From Auanema rhodensis (Eukaryota; Nematoda; Chromadorea; Rhabditida; Rhabditidae), in contig OZ059900.1 of NCBI GenBank assembly GCA_964057225.1, positions 22,025,638-22,089,637 of the forward strand: a DNA stretch of 64,000 nt, written 5' to 3'. Within the stretch, counting starts at the first letter, position 1. Each line of letters starts with the position of its first letter. The notes beneath the pieces were generated by a model, which was not told the DNA's origin, made no database searches, and saw nothing but the letters and a program-made list of their open reading frames with translations. The position numbers were made by a program, and so were the translations under genes. Of this stretch, positions 24,661 to 33,822 are shown one piece after another.

Positions 24661-25002
24661 GGGGCGTGCCCTCAGAATATGCTAATTTCCTTAATTTTCT
24701 AACCCCTGTTTTTTTGTCGTGAAAGTGGAACTAGACGTTGTACGAACAATTTTGAGCTAGGTTTCATTGACATTGCATGAGTTTGAACACATGAAATCGT
24801 AAGTCAAAACCTTGTTTACAGCGAAATTTCCAAAAACTGGTTTTCCAGCATAATAAAATATTTCTCATGGGAAATACTGTGTTTTTGTATTTTTCTAGTG
24901 TTCAGCATGTAAAATGCTTCATTTTAGTATGTAACACGCTGAAATTCGTTGCATTTGACGACTCATATGAACAAAAATCGATTTAATCAATATTAGCCAT
25001 AA
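24661..25002 (+). repeat. L unit with gacgactc before an S unit
   Basis: The only L unit preceding an S unit that lacks G300A; it also lacks A149G and G256C. Confidence 0.95.
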
Positions 25003-25151
25003 TAAAATATTTCTCATGGGAAATACTGTGTTTTTGTATTTTTCTAGTGTTCAGCATGTAAAATGATTCATTTTAGTATGTAACACGCTGAAATTCGTTG
25101 CATTTGACGACTCATATGAACAAAAATCGATTTAATCAATATTAGCCATAA
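25003..25151 (+). repeat. S unit 10 (149 bp)
   Basis: gattc type, but the upstream L has gacgactc, so its left flank was probably exchanged. The left end of the 11.75-kb duplication falls here. Confidence 0.95.
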
Positions 25152-25493
25152 GGGGCGTGCCCTCAGAATATGCTAATTTCCTTAATTTTCTAACCCCTGT
25201 TTTTTTGTCGTGAAAGTGGAACTAGACGTTGTACGAACAATTTTGAGCTAGGTTTCATTGACATTGCATGAGTTTGAACACATGAAATCGTAAGTCAAAG
25301 CCTTGTTTACAGCGAAATTTCCAAAAACTGGTTTTCCAGCATAATAAAATATTTCTCATGGGAAATACTGTGTTTTTGTATTTTTCTAGTGTTCAGCATG
25401 TAAAATCCTTCATTTTAGTATGTAACACGCTGAAATTCGTTGCATTTGACAACTCATATGAACAAAAATCGATTTAATCAATATTAGCCATAA
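25152..25493 (+). repeat. L unit, 491-dimer type
   Basis: A149G, G256C and G300A present. Confidence 0.95.
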
Positions 25494-25642
25494 TAAAATA
25501 TTTCTCATGGGAAATACTGTGTTTTTGTATTTTTCTAGTGTTCAGCATGTAAAATGATTCATTTTAGTATGTAACACGCTGAAATTCGTTGCATTTGACG
25601 ACTCATATGAACAAAAATCGATTTAATCAATATTAGCCATAA
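25494..25642 (+). repeat. S unit 11 (149 bp)
   Basis: Major type. Confidence 0.95.
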
Positions 25643-26326
25643 GGGGCGTGCCCTCAGAATATGCTAATTTCCTTAATTTTCTAACCCCTGTTTTTTTGTC
25701 GTGAAAGTGGAACTAGACGTTGTACGAACAATTTTGAGCTAGGTTTCATTGACATTGCATGAGTTTGAACACATGAAATCGTAAGTCAAAACCTTGTTTA
25801 CAGCGAAATTTCCAAAAACTGGTTTTCCAGCATAATAAAATATTTCTCATGGGAAATACTGTGTTTTTGTATTTTTCTAGTGTTCAGCATGTAAAATGCT
25901 TCATTTTAGTATGTAACACGCTAAAGTTCGTTGCATTTGACGACTCATATGAACAAAAATCGATTTAATCAATATTAGCCATAAGGGGCGTGCCCTCAGA
26001 ATATGCTAATTTCCTTAATTTTCTAACCCCTGTTTTTTTGTCGTGAAAGTGGAACTAGACGTTGTACGAACAATTTTGAGCTAGGTTTCATTGACATTGC
26101 ATGAGTTTGAACACATGAAATCGTAAGTCAAAGCCTTGTTTACAGCGAAATTTCCAAAAACTGGTTTTCCAGCATAATAAAATATTTCTCATGGGAAATA
26201 CTGTGTTTTTGTATTTTTCTAGTGTTCAGCATGTAAAATCCTTCATTTTAGTATGTAACACGCTGAAATTCGTTGCATTTGACAACTCATATGAACAAAA
26301 ATCGATTTAATCAATATTAGCCATAA
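25643..26326 (+). repeat. Run of 2 L units
   Basis: Landmarks 25643, 25985. The first ends with gctaaagttcg near 25921; the second has the dimer trio. Confidence 0.95.
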
Positions 26327-26475
26327 TAAAATATTTCTCATGGGAAATACTGTGTTTTTGTATTTTTCTAGTGTTCAGCATGTAAAATGATTCATTTTAG
26401 TATGTAACACGCTGAAATTCGTTGCATTTGACGACTCATATGAACAAAAATCGATTTAATCAATATTAGCCATAA
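26327..26475 (+). repeat. S unit 12 (149 bp)
   Basis: Major type. Confidence 0.95.
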
Positions 26476-27842
26476 GGGGCGTGCCCTCAGAATATGCTAA
26501 TTTCCTTAATTTTCTAACCCCTGTTTTTTTGTCGTGAAAGTGGAACTAGACGTTGTACGAACAATTTTGAGCTAGGTTTCATTGACATTGCATGAGTTTG
26601 AACACATGAAATCGTAAGTCAAAACCTTGTTTACAGCGAAATTTCCAAAAACTGGTTTTCCAGCATAATAAAATATTTCTCATGGGAAATACTGTGTTTT
26701 TGTATTTTTCTAGTGTTCAGCATGTAAAATGCTTCATTTTAGTATGTAACACGCTAAAGTTCGTTGCATTTGACGACTCATATGAACAAAAATCGATTTA
26801 ATCAATATTAGCCATAAGGGGCGTGCCCTCAGAATATGCTAATTTCCTTAACTTTCTAACCCCTGTTTTTTGTCGTGAAAGTGGAACTAGACGTTGTACG
26901 AACAATTTTGAGCTAAGTTTCATTGACATTGCATGAGTTTGAACACATGAAATCGTAAGTCAAAACCTTGTTTACAGCGAAATTTCCAAAAACTGGTTTT
27001 CCAGCATAATAAAACATTTCTCATGGGAAATACTGTGTTTTTGTTTTTTTCTAGTGTTCAGCATGTAAAATGCTTCATTTTAGTATGTAACACGCTGAAA
27101 TTCGTTGCATTTGACGACTCATATGAACAAAAATCGATTTAATCAATATTAGCCATAAGGGGCGTGCCCTCAGAATATGCTAATTTCCTTAATTTTCTAA
27201 CCCCTGTTTTTTTGTCGTGAAAGTGGAACTAGATGTTGTACGAACAATTTTGAGCTAGGTTTCATTGACATTGCATGAGTTTGAACACATGAAATCGTAA
27301 GTCAAAACCTTGTTTACAGCGAAATTTCCAAAAACTGGTTTTCCAGCATAATAAAATATTTCTCATGGGAAATACTGTGTTTTTGTATTTTTCTAGTGTT
27401 CAGCATGTAAAATGCTTCATTTTAGTATGTAACACGCTGAAATTCGTTGCATTTGACGACTCATATGAACAAAAATCGATTTAATCAATATTAGCCATAA
27501 GGGGCGTGCCCTCAGAATATGCTAATTTCCTTAATTTTCTAACCCCTGTTTTTTTGTCGTGAAAGTGGAACTAGACGTTGTACGAACAATTTTGAGCTAG
27601 GTTTCATTGACATTGCATGAGTTTGAACACATGAAATCGTAAGTCAAAGCCTTGTTTACAGCGAAATTTCCAAAAACTGGTTTTCCAGCATAATAAAATA
27701 TTTCTCATGGGAAATACTGTGTTTTTGTATTTTTCTAGTGTTCAGCATGTAAAATCCTTCATTTTAGTATGTAACACGCTGAAATTCGTTGCATTTGACA
27801 ACTCATATGAACAAAAATCGATTTAATCAATATTAGCCATAA
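26476..27842 (+). repeat. Run of 4 L units, one of 341 bp
   Basis: Landmarks 26476, 26818, 27159, 27501. Unit 26818 is 341 bp (six T in the T run, preceded by ttaactttct) and contains aaaacatttc near 27012. Unit 27159 has agatgttg. These rare alleles recur exactly 11749 bp downstream. Confidence 0.95.
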
Positions 27843-27991
27843 TAAAATATTTCTCATGGGAAATACTGTGTTTTTGTATTTTTCTAGTGTTCAGCATGTA
27901 AAATGATTCATTTTAGTATGTAACACGCTGAAATTCGTTGCATTTGACGACTCATATGAACAAAAATCGATTTAATCAATATTAGCCATAA
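27843..27991 (+). repeat. S unit 13 (149 bp)
   Basis: Major type. First S of four consecutive 491-bp L+S dimers. Confidence 0.95.
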
Positions 27992-28333
27992 GGGGCGTGC
28001 CCTCAGAATATGCTAATTTCCTTAATTTTCTAACCCCTGTTTTTTTGTCGTGAAAGTGGAACTAGACGTTGTACGAACAATTTTGAGCTAGGTTTCATTG
28101 ACATTGCATGAGTTTGAACACATGAAATCGTAAGTCAAAGCCTTGTTTACAGCGAAATTTCCAAAAACTGGTTTTCCAGCATAATAAAATATTTCTCATG
28201 GGAAATACTGTGTTTTTGTATTTTTCTAGTGTTCAGCATGTAAAATCCTTCATTTTAGTATGTAACACGCTGAAATTCGTTGCATTTGACAACTCATATG
28301 AACAAAAATCGATTTAATCAATATTAGCCATAA
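27992..28333 (+). repeat. L unit of the 491-bp dimer run
   Basis: Dimer allele trio present. Confidence 0.95.
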
Positions 28334-28482
28334 TAAAATATTTCTCATGGGAAATACTGTGTTTTTGTATTTTTCTAGTGTTCAGCATGTAAAATGATTC
28401 ATTTTAGTATGTAACACGCTGAAATTCGTTGCATTTGACGACTCATATGAACAAAAATCGATTTAATCAATATTAGCCATAA
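28334..28482 (+). repeat. S unit 14 (149 bp)
   Basis: Major type, dimer run. Confidence 0.95.
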
Positions 28483-28824
28483 GGGGCGTGCCCTCAGAAT
28501 ATGCTAATTTCCTTAATTTTCTAACCCCTGTTTTTTTGTCGTGAAAGTGGAACTAGACGTTGTACGAACAATTTTGAGCTAGGTTTCATTGACATTGCAT
28601 GAGTTTGAACACATGAAATCGTAAGTCAAAGCCTTGTTTACAGCGAAATTTCCAAAAACTGGTTTTCCAGCATAATAAAATATTTCTCATGGGAAATACT
28701 GTGTTTTTGTATTTTTCTAGTGTTCAGCATGTAAAATCCTTCATTTTAGTATGTAACACGCTGAAATTCGTTGCATTTGACAACTCATATGAACAAAAAT
28801 CGATTTAATCAATATTAGCCATAA
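28483..28824 (+). repeat. L unit of the 491-bp dimer run
   Basis: Dimer allele trio present. Confidence 0.95.
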
Positions 28825-28973
28825 TAAAATATTTCTCATGGGAAATACTGTGTTTTTGTATTTTTCTAGTGTTCAGCATGTAAAATGATTCATTTTAGTA
28901 TGTAACACGCTGAAATTCGTTGCATTTGACGACTCATATGAACAAAAATCGATTTAATCAATATTAGCCATAA
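28825..28973 (+). repeat. S unit 15 (149 bp)
   Basis: Major type, dimer run. Confidence 0.95.
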
Positions 28974-29315
28974 GGGGCGTGCCCTCAGAATATGCTAATT
29001 TCCTTAATTTTCTAACCCCTGTTTTTTTGTCGTGAAAGTGGAACTAGACGTTGTACGAACAATTTTGAGCTAGGTTTCATTGACATTGCATGAGTTTGAA
29101 CACATGAAATCGTAAGTCAAAGCCTTGTTTACAGCGAAATTTCCAAAAACTGGTTTTCCAGCATAATAAAATATTTCTCATGGGAAATACTGTGTTTTTG
29201 TATTTTTCTAGTGTTCAGCATGTAAAATCCTTCATTTTAGTATGTAACACGCTGAAATTCGTTGCATTTGACAACTCATATGAACAAAAATCGATTTAAT
29301 CAATATTAGCCATAA
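28974..29315 (+). repeat. L unit of the 491-bp dimer run
   Basis: Dimer allele trio present. Confidence 0.95.
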
Positions 29316-29464
29316 TAAAATATTTCTCATGGGAAATACTGTGTTTTTGTATTTTTCTAGTGTTCAGCATGTAAAATGATTCATTTTAGTATGTAACACG
29401 CTGAAATTCGTTGCATTTGACGACTCATATGAACAAAAATCGATTTAATCAATATTAGCCATAA
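29316..29464 (+). repeat. S unit 16 (149 bp)
   Basis: Major type, last S of the four-dimer run. Confidence 0.95.
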
Positions 29465-30148
29465 GGGGCGTGCCCTCAGAATATGCTAATTTCCTTAATT
29501 TTCTAACCCCTGTTTTTTTGTCGTGAAAGTGGAACTAGACGTTGTACGAACAATTTTGAGCTAGGTTTCATTGACATTGCATGAGTTTGAACACATGAAA
29601 TCGTAAGTCAAAACCTTGTTTACAGCGAAATTTCCAAAAACTGGTTTTCCAGCATAATAAAATATTTCTCATGGGAAATACTGTGTTTTTGTATTTTTCT
29701 AGTGTTCAGCATGTAAAATGCTTCATTTTAGTATGTAACACGCTGAAATTCGTTGCATTTGACGACTCATATGAACAAAAATCGATTTAATCAATATTAG
29801 CCATAAGGGGCGTGCCCTCAGAATATGCTAATTTCCTTAATTTTCTAACCCCTGTTTTTTTGTCGTGAAAGTGGAACTAGACGTTGTACGAACAATTTTG
29901 AGCTAGGTTTCATTGACATTGCATGAGTTTGAACACATGAAATCGTAAGTCAAAGCCTTGTTTACAGCGAAATTTCCAAAAACTGGTTTTCCAGCATAAT
30001 AAAATATTTCTCATGGGAAATACTGTGTTTTTGTATTTTTCTAGTGTTCAGCATGTAAAATCCTTCATTTTAGTATGTAACACGCTGAAATTCGTTGCAT
30101 TTGACAACTCATATGAACAAAAATCGATTTAATCAATATTAGCCATAA
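29465..30148 (+). repeat. Run of 2 L units
   Basis: Landmarks 29465, 29807; the second has the dimer trio. Confidence 0.95.
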
Positions 30149-30297
30149 TAAAATATTTCTCATGGGAAATACTGTGTTTTTGTATTTTTCTAGTGTTCAG
30201 CATGTAAAATGATTCATTTTAGTATGTAACACGCTGAAATTCGTTGCATTTGACGACTCATATGAACAAAAATCGATTTAATCAATATTAGCCATAA
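30149..30297 (+). repeat. S unit 17 (149 bp)
   Basis: Major type. Confidence 0.95.
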
Positions 30298-30312
30298 GGG
30301 GCGTGCCCTCAG
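30298..30312 (+). other. GC-rich patch ggggcgtgccctcag, present in L and C, absent from S
   Basis: This is the only GC-rich stretch in an otherwise AT-rich monomer, with a short dyad (aggg...ccct). It is conserved in nearly every L and C unit. I saw only two kinds of change: gtggcgtg at 30982 and 42731, and ggggcatg at 15921 and 20999. The S unit lacks it. It could be a binding site for a sequence-specific protein, but no known motif is claimed. Confidence 0.6.
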
Positions 30313-30485
30313 AATATGCTAATTTCCTTAATTTTCTAACCCCTGTTTTTTTGTCGTGAAAGTGGAACTAGACGTTGTACGAACAATTTTGAGCTAGGTT
30401 TCATTGACATTGCATGAGTTTGAACACATGAAATCGTAAGTCAAAACCTTGTTTACAGCGAAATTTCCAAAAACTGGTTTTCCAG

Positions 30486-30490
30486 CATAA
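30486..30490 (+). other. Internal cataa, right-hand partner of the S-unit deletion
   Basis: The 5-bp word cataa at position 189-193 matches the cataa immediately before each landmark (338-342 of the preceding unit). The two lie exactly 193 bp apart, the length missing from every S unit. This microhomology is the likely deletion site. Confidence 0.85.
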
Positions 30491-30540
30491 TAAAATATTT
30501 CTCATGGGAAATACTGTGTTTTTGTATTTTTCTAGTGTTC

Positions 30541-30562
30541 AGCATGTAAAATGCTTCATTTT
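30541..30562 (+). other. Overlapping short dyads in the AT-rich half
   Basis: agcat-gtaaa-atgct (5-bp stem, 5-nt loop) overlaps aaaatg-ctt-cattt t (6-bp stem, 3-nt loop). The G256C allele breaks the second stem; the C257A allele alters only its loop. These are the clearest small inverted repeats inside the monomer. Function is unknown. Confidence 0.55.
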
Positions 30563-32349
30563 AGTATGTAACACGCTGAAATTCGTTGCATTTGACGACT
30601 CATATGAACAAAAATCGATTTAATCAATATTAGCCATAAGGGGCGTGCCCTCAGAATATGCTAATTTCCTTAATTTTCTAACCCCTGTTTTTTTGTCGTG
30701 AAAGTGGAACTAGACGTTGTACGAACAATTTTGAGCTAGGTTTCATTGACATTGCATGAGTTTGAACACATGAAATCGTAAGTCAAAACCTTGTTTACAG
30801 CGAAATTTCCAAAAACTGGTTTTCCAGCATAATAAAATATTTCTCATGGGAAATACTGTGTTTTTGTATTTTTCTAGTGTTCAGCATGTAAAATGCTTCA
30901 TTTTAGTATGTAACACGCTAAAATTCGTTGCATTTGACGACTCATATGAACAAAAATCGATTTAATCAATATTAGCCATAAGTGGCGTGCCCTCAGAATA
31001 TGCTAATTTCCTTAATTTTCTAACCCCTGTTTTTTTGTCGTGAAAGTGGAACTAGACGTTGTACGAACAATTTTGAGCTAGGTTTCATTGACATTGCATG
31101 AGTTTGAACACATGAAATCGTAAGTCAAAACCTTGTTTACAGCGAAATTTCCAAAAACTGGTTTTCCAGCATAATAAAATATTTCTCATGGGAAATACTG
31201 TGTTTTTGTATTTTTCTAGTGTTCAGCATGTAAAATGCTTCATTTTAGTATGTAACACGCTAAAATTCGTTGCATTTGACGACTCATATGAACAAAAATC
31301 GATTTAATCAATATTAGCCATAAGGGGCGTGCCCTCAGAATATGCTAATTTCCTTAATTTTCTAACCCCTGTTTTTTTGTCGTGAAAGTGGAACTAGACG
31401 TTGTACGAACAATTTTGAGCTAGGTTTCATTGACATTGCATGAGTTTGAACACATGAAATCGTAAGTCAAAACCTTGTTTACAGCGAAATTTCCAAAAAC
31501 TGGTTTTCCAGCATAATAAAATATTTCTCATGGGAAATACTGTGTTTTTGTATTTTTTTAGTGTTCAGCATGTAAAATGCTTCATTTCAGTATGTAACAC
31601 GCTGAAATTCGTTGCATTTGACGACTCATATGAACAAAAATCGATTTAATCAATATTAGCCATAAGGGGCGTGCCCTCAGAATATGCTAATTTCCTTAAT
31701 TTTCTAACCCCTGTTTTTTTGTCGTGAAAGTGGAACTAGACGTTGTACGAACAATTTTGAGCAAGGTTTCATTGACATTGCATGAGTTTGAACACATGAA
31801 ATCGTAAGTCAAAACCTTGTTTACAGCGAAATTTCCAAAAACTGGTTTTCCAGCATAATAAAATATTTCTCATGGGAAATACTGTGTTTTTGTATTTTTC
31901 TAGTGTTCAGCATGTAAAATGCTTCATTTTAGTATGTAACACGCTGAAATTCGTTGCATTTGACGACTCATATGAACAAAAATCGATTTAATCAATATTA
32001 GACATAAGGGGCGTGCCCTCAGAATATGCTAATTTCCTTAATTTTCTAACCCCTGTTTTTTTGTCGTGAAAGTGGAACTAGACGTTGTACGAACAATTTT
32101 GAGCTAGGTTTCATTGACATTGCATGAGTTTGAACACATGAAATCGTAAGTCAAAACCTTGTTTACAGCGAAATTTCCAAAAACTGGTTTTCCAGCATAA
32201 TAAAATATTTCTCATGGGAAATACTGTGTTTTTGTATTTTTCTAGTGTTCAGCATGTAAAATGCTTCATTTTAGTATGTAACACGCTGAAATTCGTTGCA
32301 TTTGACAACTCATATGAACAAAAATCGATTTAATCAATATTAGCCATAA

Positions 32350-32498
32350 TAAAATATTTCTCATGGGAAATACTGTGTTTTTGTATTTTTCTAGTGTTCA
32401 GCATGTAAAATGATTCATTTTAGTATGTAACACGCTGAAATTCGTTGCATTTGACGACTCATATGAACAAAAATCGATTTAATCAATATTAGCCATAA
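32350..32498 (+). repeat. S unit 18 (149 bp)
   Basis: Third type: upstream L has G300A but neither A149G nor G256C; S has gattc. Confidence 0.95.
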
Positions 32499-33182
32499 GG
32501 GGCGTGCCCTCAGAATATGCTAATTTCCTTAATTTTCTAACCCCTGTTTTTTTGTCGTGAAAGTGGAACTAGACGTTGTACGAACAATTTTGAGCTAGGT
32601 TTCATTGACATTGCATGAGTTTGAACACATGAAATCGTAAGTCAAAACCTTGTTTACAGCGAAATTTCCAAAAACTGGTTTTCCAGCATAATAAAATATT
32701 TCTCATGGGAAATACTGTGTTTTTGTATTTTTCTAGTGTTCAGCATGTAAAATGCTTCATTTTAGTATGTAACACGCTGAAATTCGTTGCATTTGACGAC
32801 TCATATGAACAAAAATCGATTTAATCAATATTAGCCATAAGGGGCGTGCCCTCAGAATATGCTAATTTCCTTAATTTTCTAACCCCTGTTTTTTTGTCGT
32901 GAAAGTGGAACTAGACGTTGTACGAACAATTTTGAGCTAGGTTTCATTGACATTGCATGAGTTTGAACACATGAAATCGTAAGTCAAAGCCTTGTTTACA
33001 GCGAAATTTCCAAAAACTGGTTTTCCAGCATAATAAAATATTTCTCATGGGAAATACTGTGTTTTTGTATTTTTCTAGTGTTCAGCATGTAAAATCCTTC
33101 ATTTTAGTATGTAACACGCTGAAATTCGTTGCATTTGACAACTCATATGAACAAAAATCGATTTAATCAATATTAGCCATAA
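32499..33182 (+). repeat. Run of 2 L units
   Basis: Landmarks 32499, 32841. One L plus the following S are missing from the second copy of the large duplication (44248-44590). Confidence 0.95.
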
Positions 33183-33331
33183 TAAAATATTTCTCATGGG
33201 AAATACTGTGTTTTTGTATTTTTCTAGTGTTCAGCATGTAAAATGCTTCATTTTAGTATGTAACACGCTGAAATTCGTTGCATTTGACGACTTATATGAA
33301 CAAAAATCGATTTAATCAATATTAGCCATAA
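33183..33331 (+). repeat. S unit 19 (149 bp)
   Basis: Recombinant: dimer trio upstream, but gcttc and gacttatatg (C304T) in the S. Confidence 0.95.
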
Positions 33332-33673
33332 GGGGCGTGCCCTCAGAATATGCTAATTTCCTTAATTTTCTAACCCCTGTTTTTTTGTCGTGAAAGTGGA
33401 ACTAGACGTTGTACGAACAATTTTGAGCTAGGTTTCATTGACATTGCATGAGTTTGAACACATGAAATCGTAAGTCAAAACCTTGTTTACAGCGAAATTT
33501 CCAAAAACTGGTTTTCCAGCATAATAAAATATTTCTCATGGGAAATACTGTGTTTTTGTATTTTTCTAGTGTTCAGCATGTAAAATGCTTCATTTTAGTA
33601 TGTAACACGCTGAAATTCGTTGCATTTGACAACTCATATGAACAAAAATCGATTTAATCAATATTAGCCATAA
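33332..33673 (+). repeat. Single L unit
   Basis: G300A present, A149G and G256C absent. Confidence 0.95.
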
Positions 33674-33822
33674 TAAAATATTTCTCATGGGAAATACTGT
33701 GTTTTTGTATTTTTCTAGTGTTCAGCATGTAAAATGATTCATTTTAGTATGTAACACGCTGAAATTCGTTGCATTTGACGACTCATATGAACAAAAATCG
33801 ATTTAATCAATATTAGACATAA
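33674..33822 (+). repeat. S unit 20 (149 bp)
   Basis: gattc, with C337A (gacataagg) at its right end. Confidence 0.95.

Larger units (their letters stand above)
30298..30639 (+). repeat. Reference 342-bp monomer (L unit)
   Basis: Chosen as a representative copy close to the majority sequence. Composition is 57 C and 59 G of 342 (33.9% GC) with 10 CpG dinucleotides. Landmarks: GC-rich patch at 1-15, T7 run at 49-55, GTAAGT at 139-144, the internal cataa at 189-193, dyad at 251-265, CATATG at 304-309, ATCGAT at 317-322, and a second cataa at 338-342. Common alleles, by position: G21A, C45T, G74A or G74C, C97T, G100A, A134C, A142T, A149G, A229T, G256C, C257A, T263A, G300A, C302A, C304T, G320T, A330T, C337A. 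These alleles travel in fixed combinations and identify the duplicated blocks. Confidence 0.97.
30298..32349 (+). repeat. Run of 6 L units
   Basis: Landmarks 30298, 30640, 30982 (gtggcgtg), 31324, 31666, 32008 (preceded by gacataagg, C337A). Rare alleles tattttttta and tttcagtatg (31551-31591) and gagcaagg (about 31762) recur at +11749. Confidence 0.95.

Noticed and set aside
30486-30494. Polyadenylation signal AATAAA in cataataaaat
   Set aside because: It is present in every L and S unit in an AT-rich context with no gene upstream; chance explains it.
30575-30599. CENP-B-box-like sequence around attcgttgcatttgacg
   Set aside because: It matches TTCG and the central A of the canonical box but not the CGGG core, so it does not qualify.
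30298-30639. Internal dimer structure of the 342-bp monomer
   Set aside because: Weak resemblances (ttttcta at about 35 and 231, aacac...tgaaat at about 126 and 273) occur at different offsets and do not extend.
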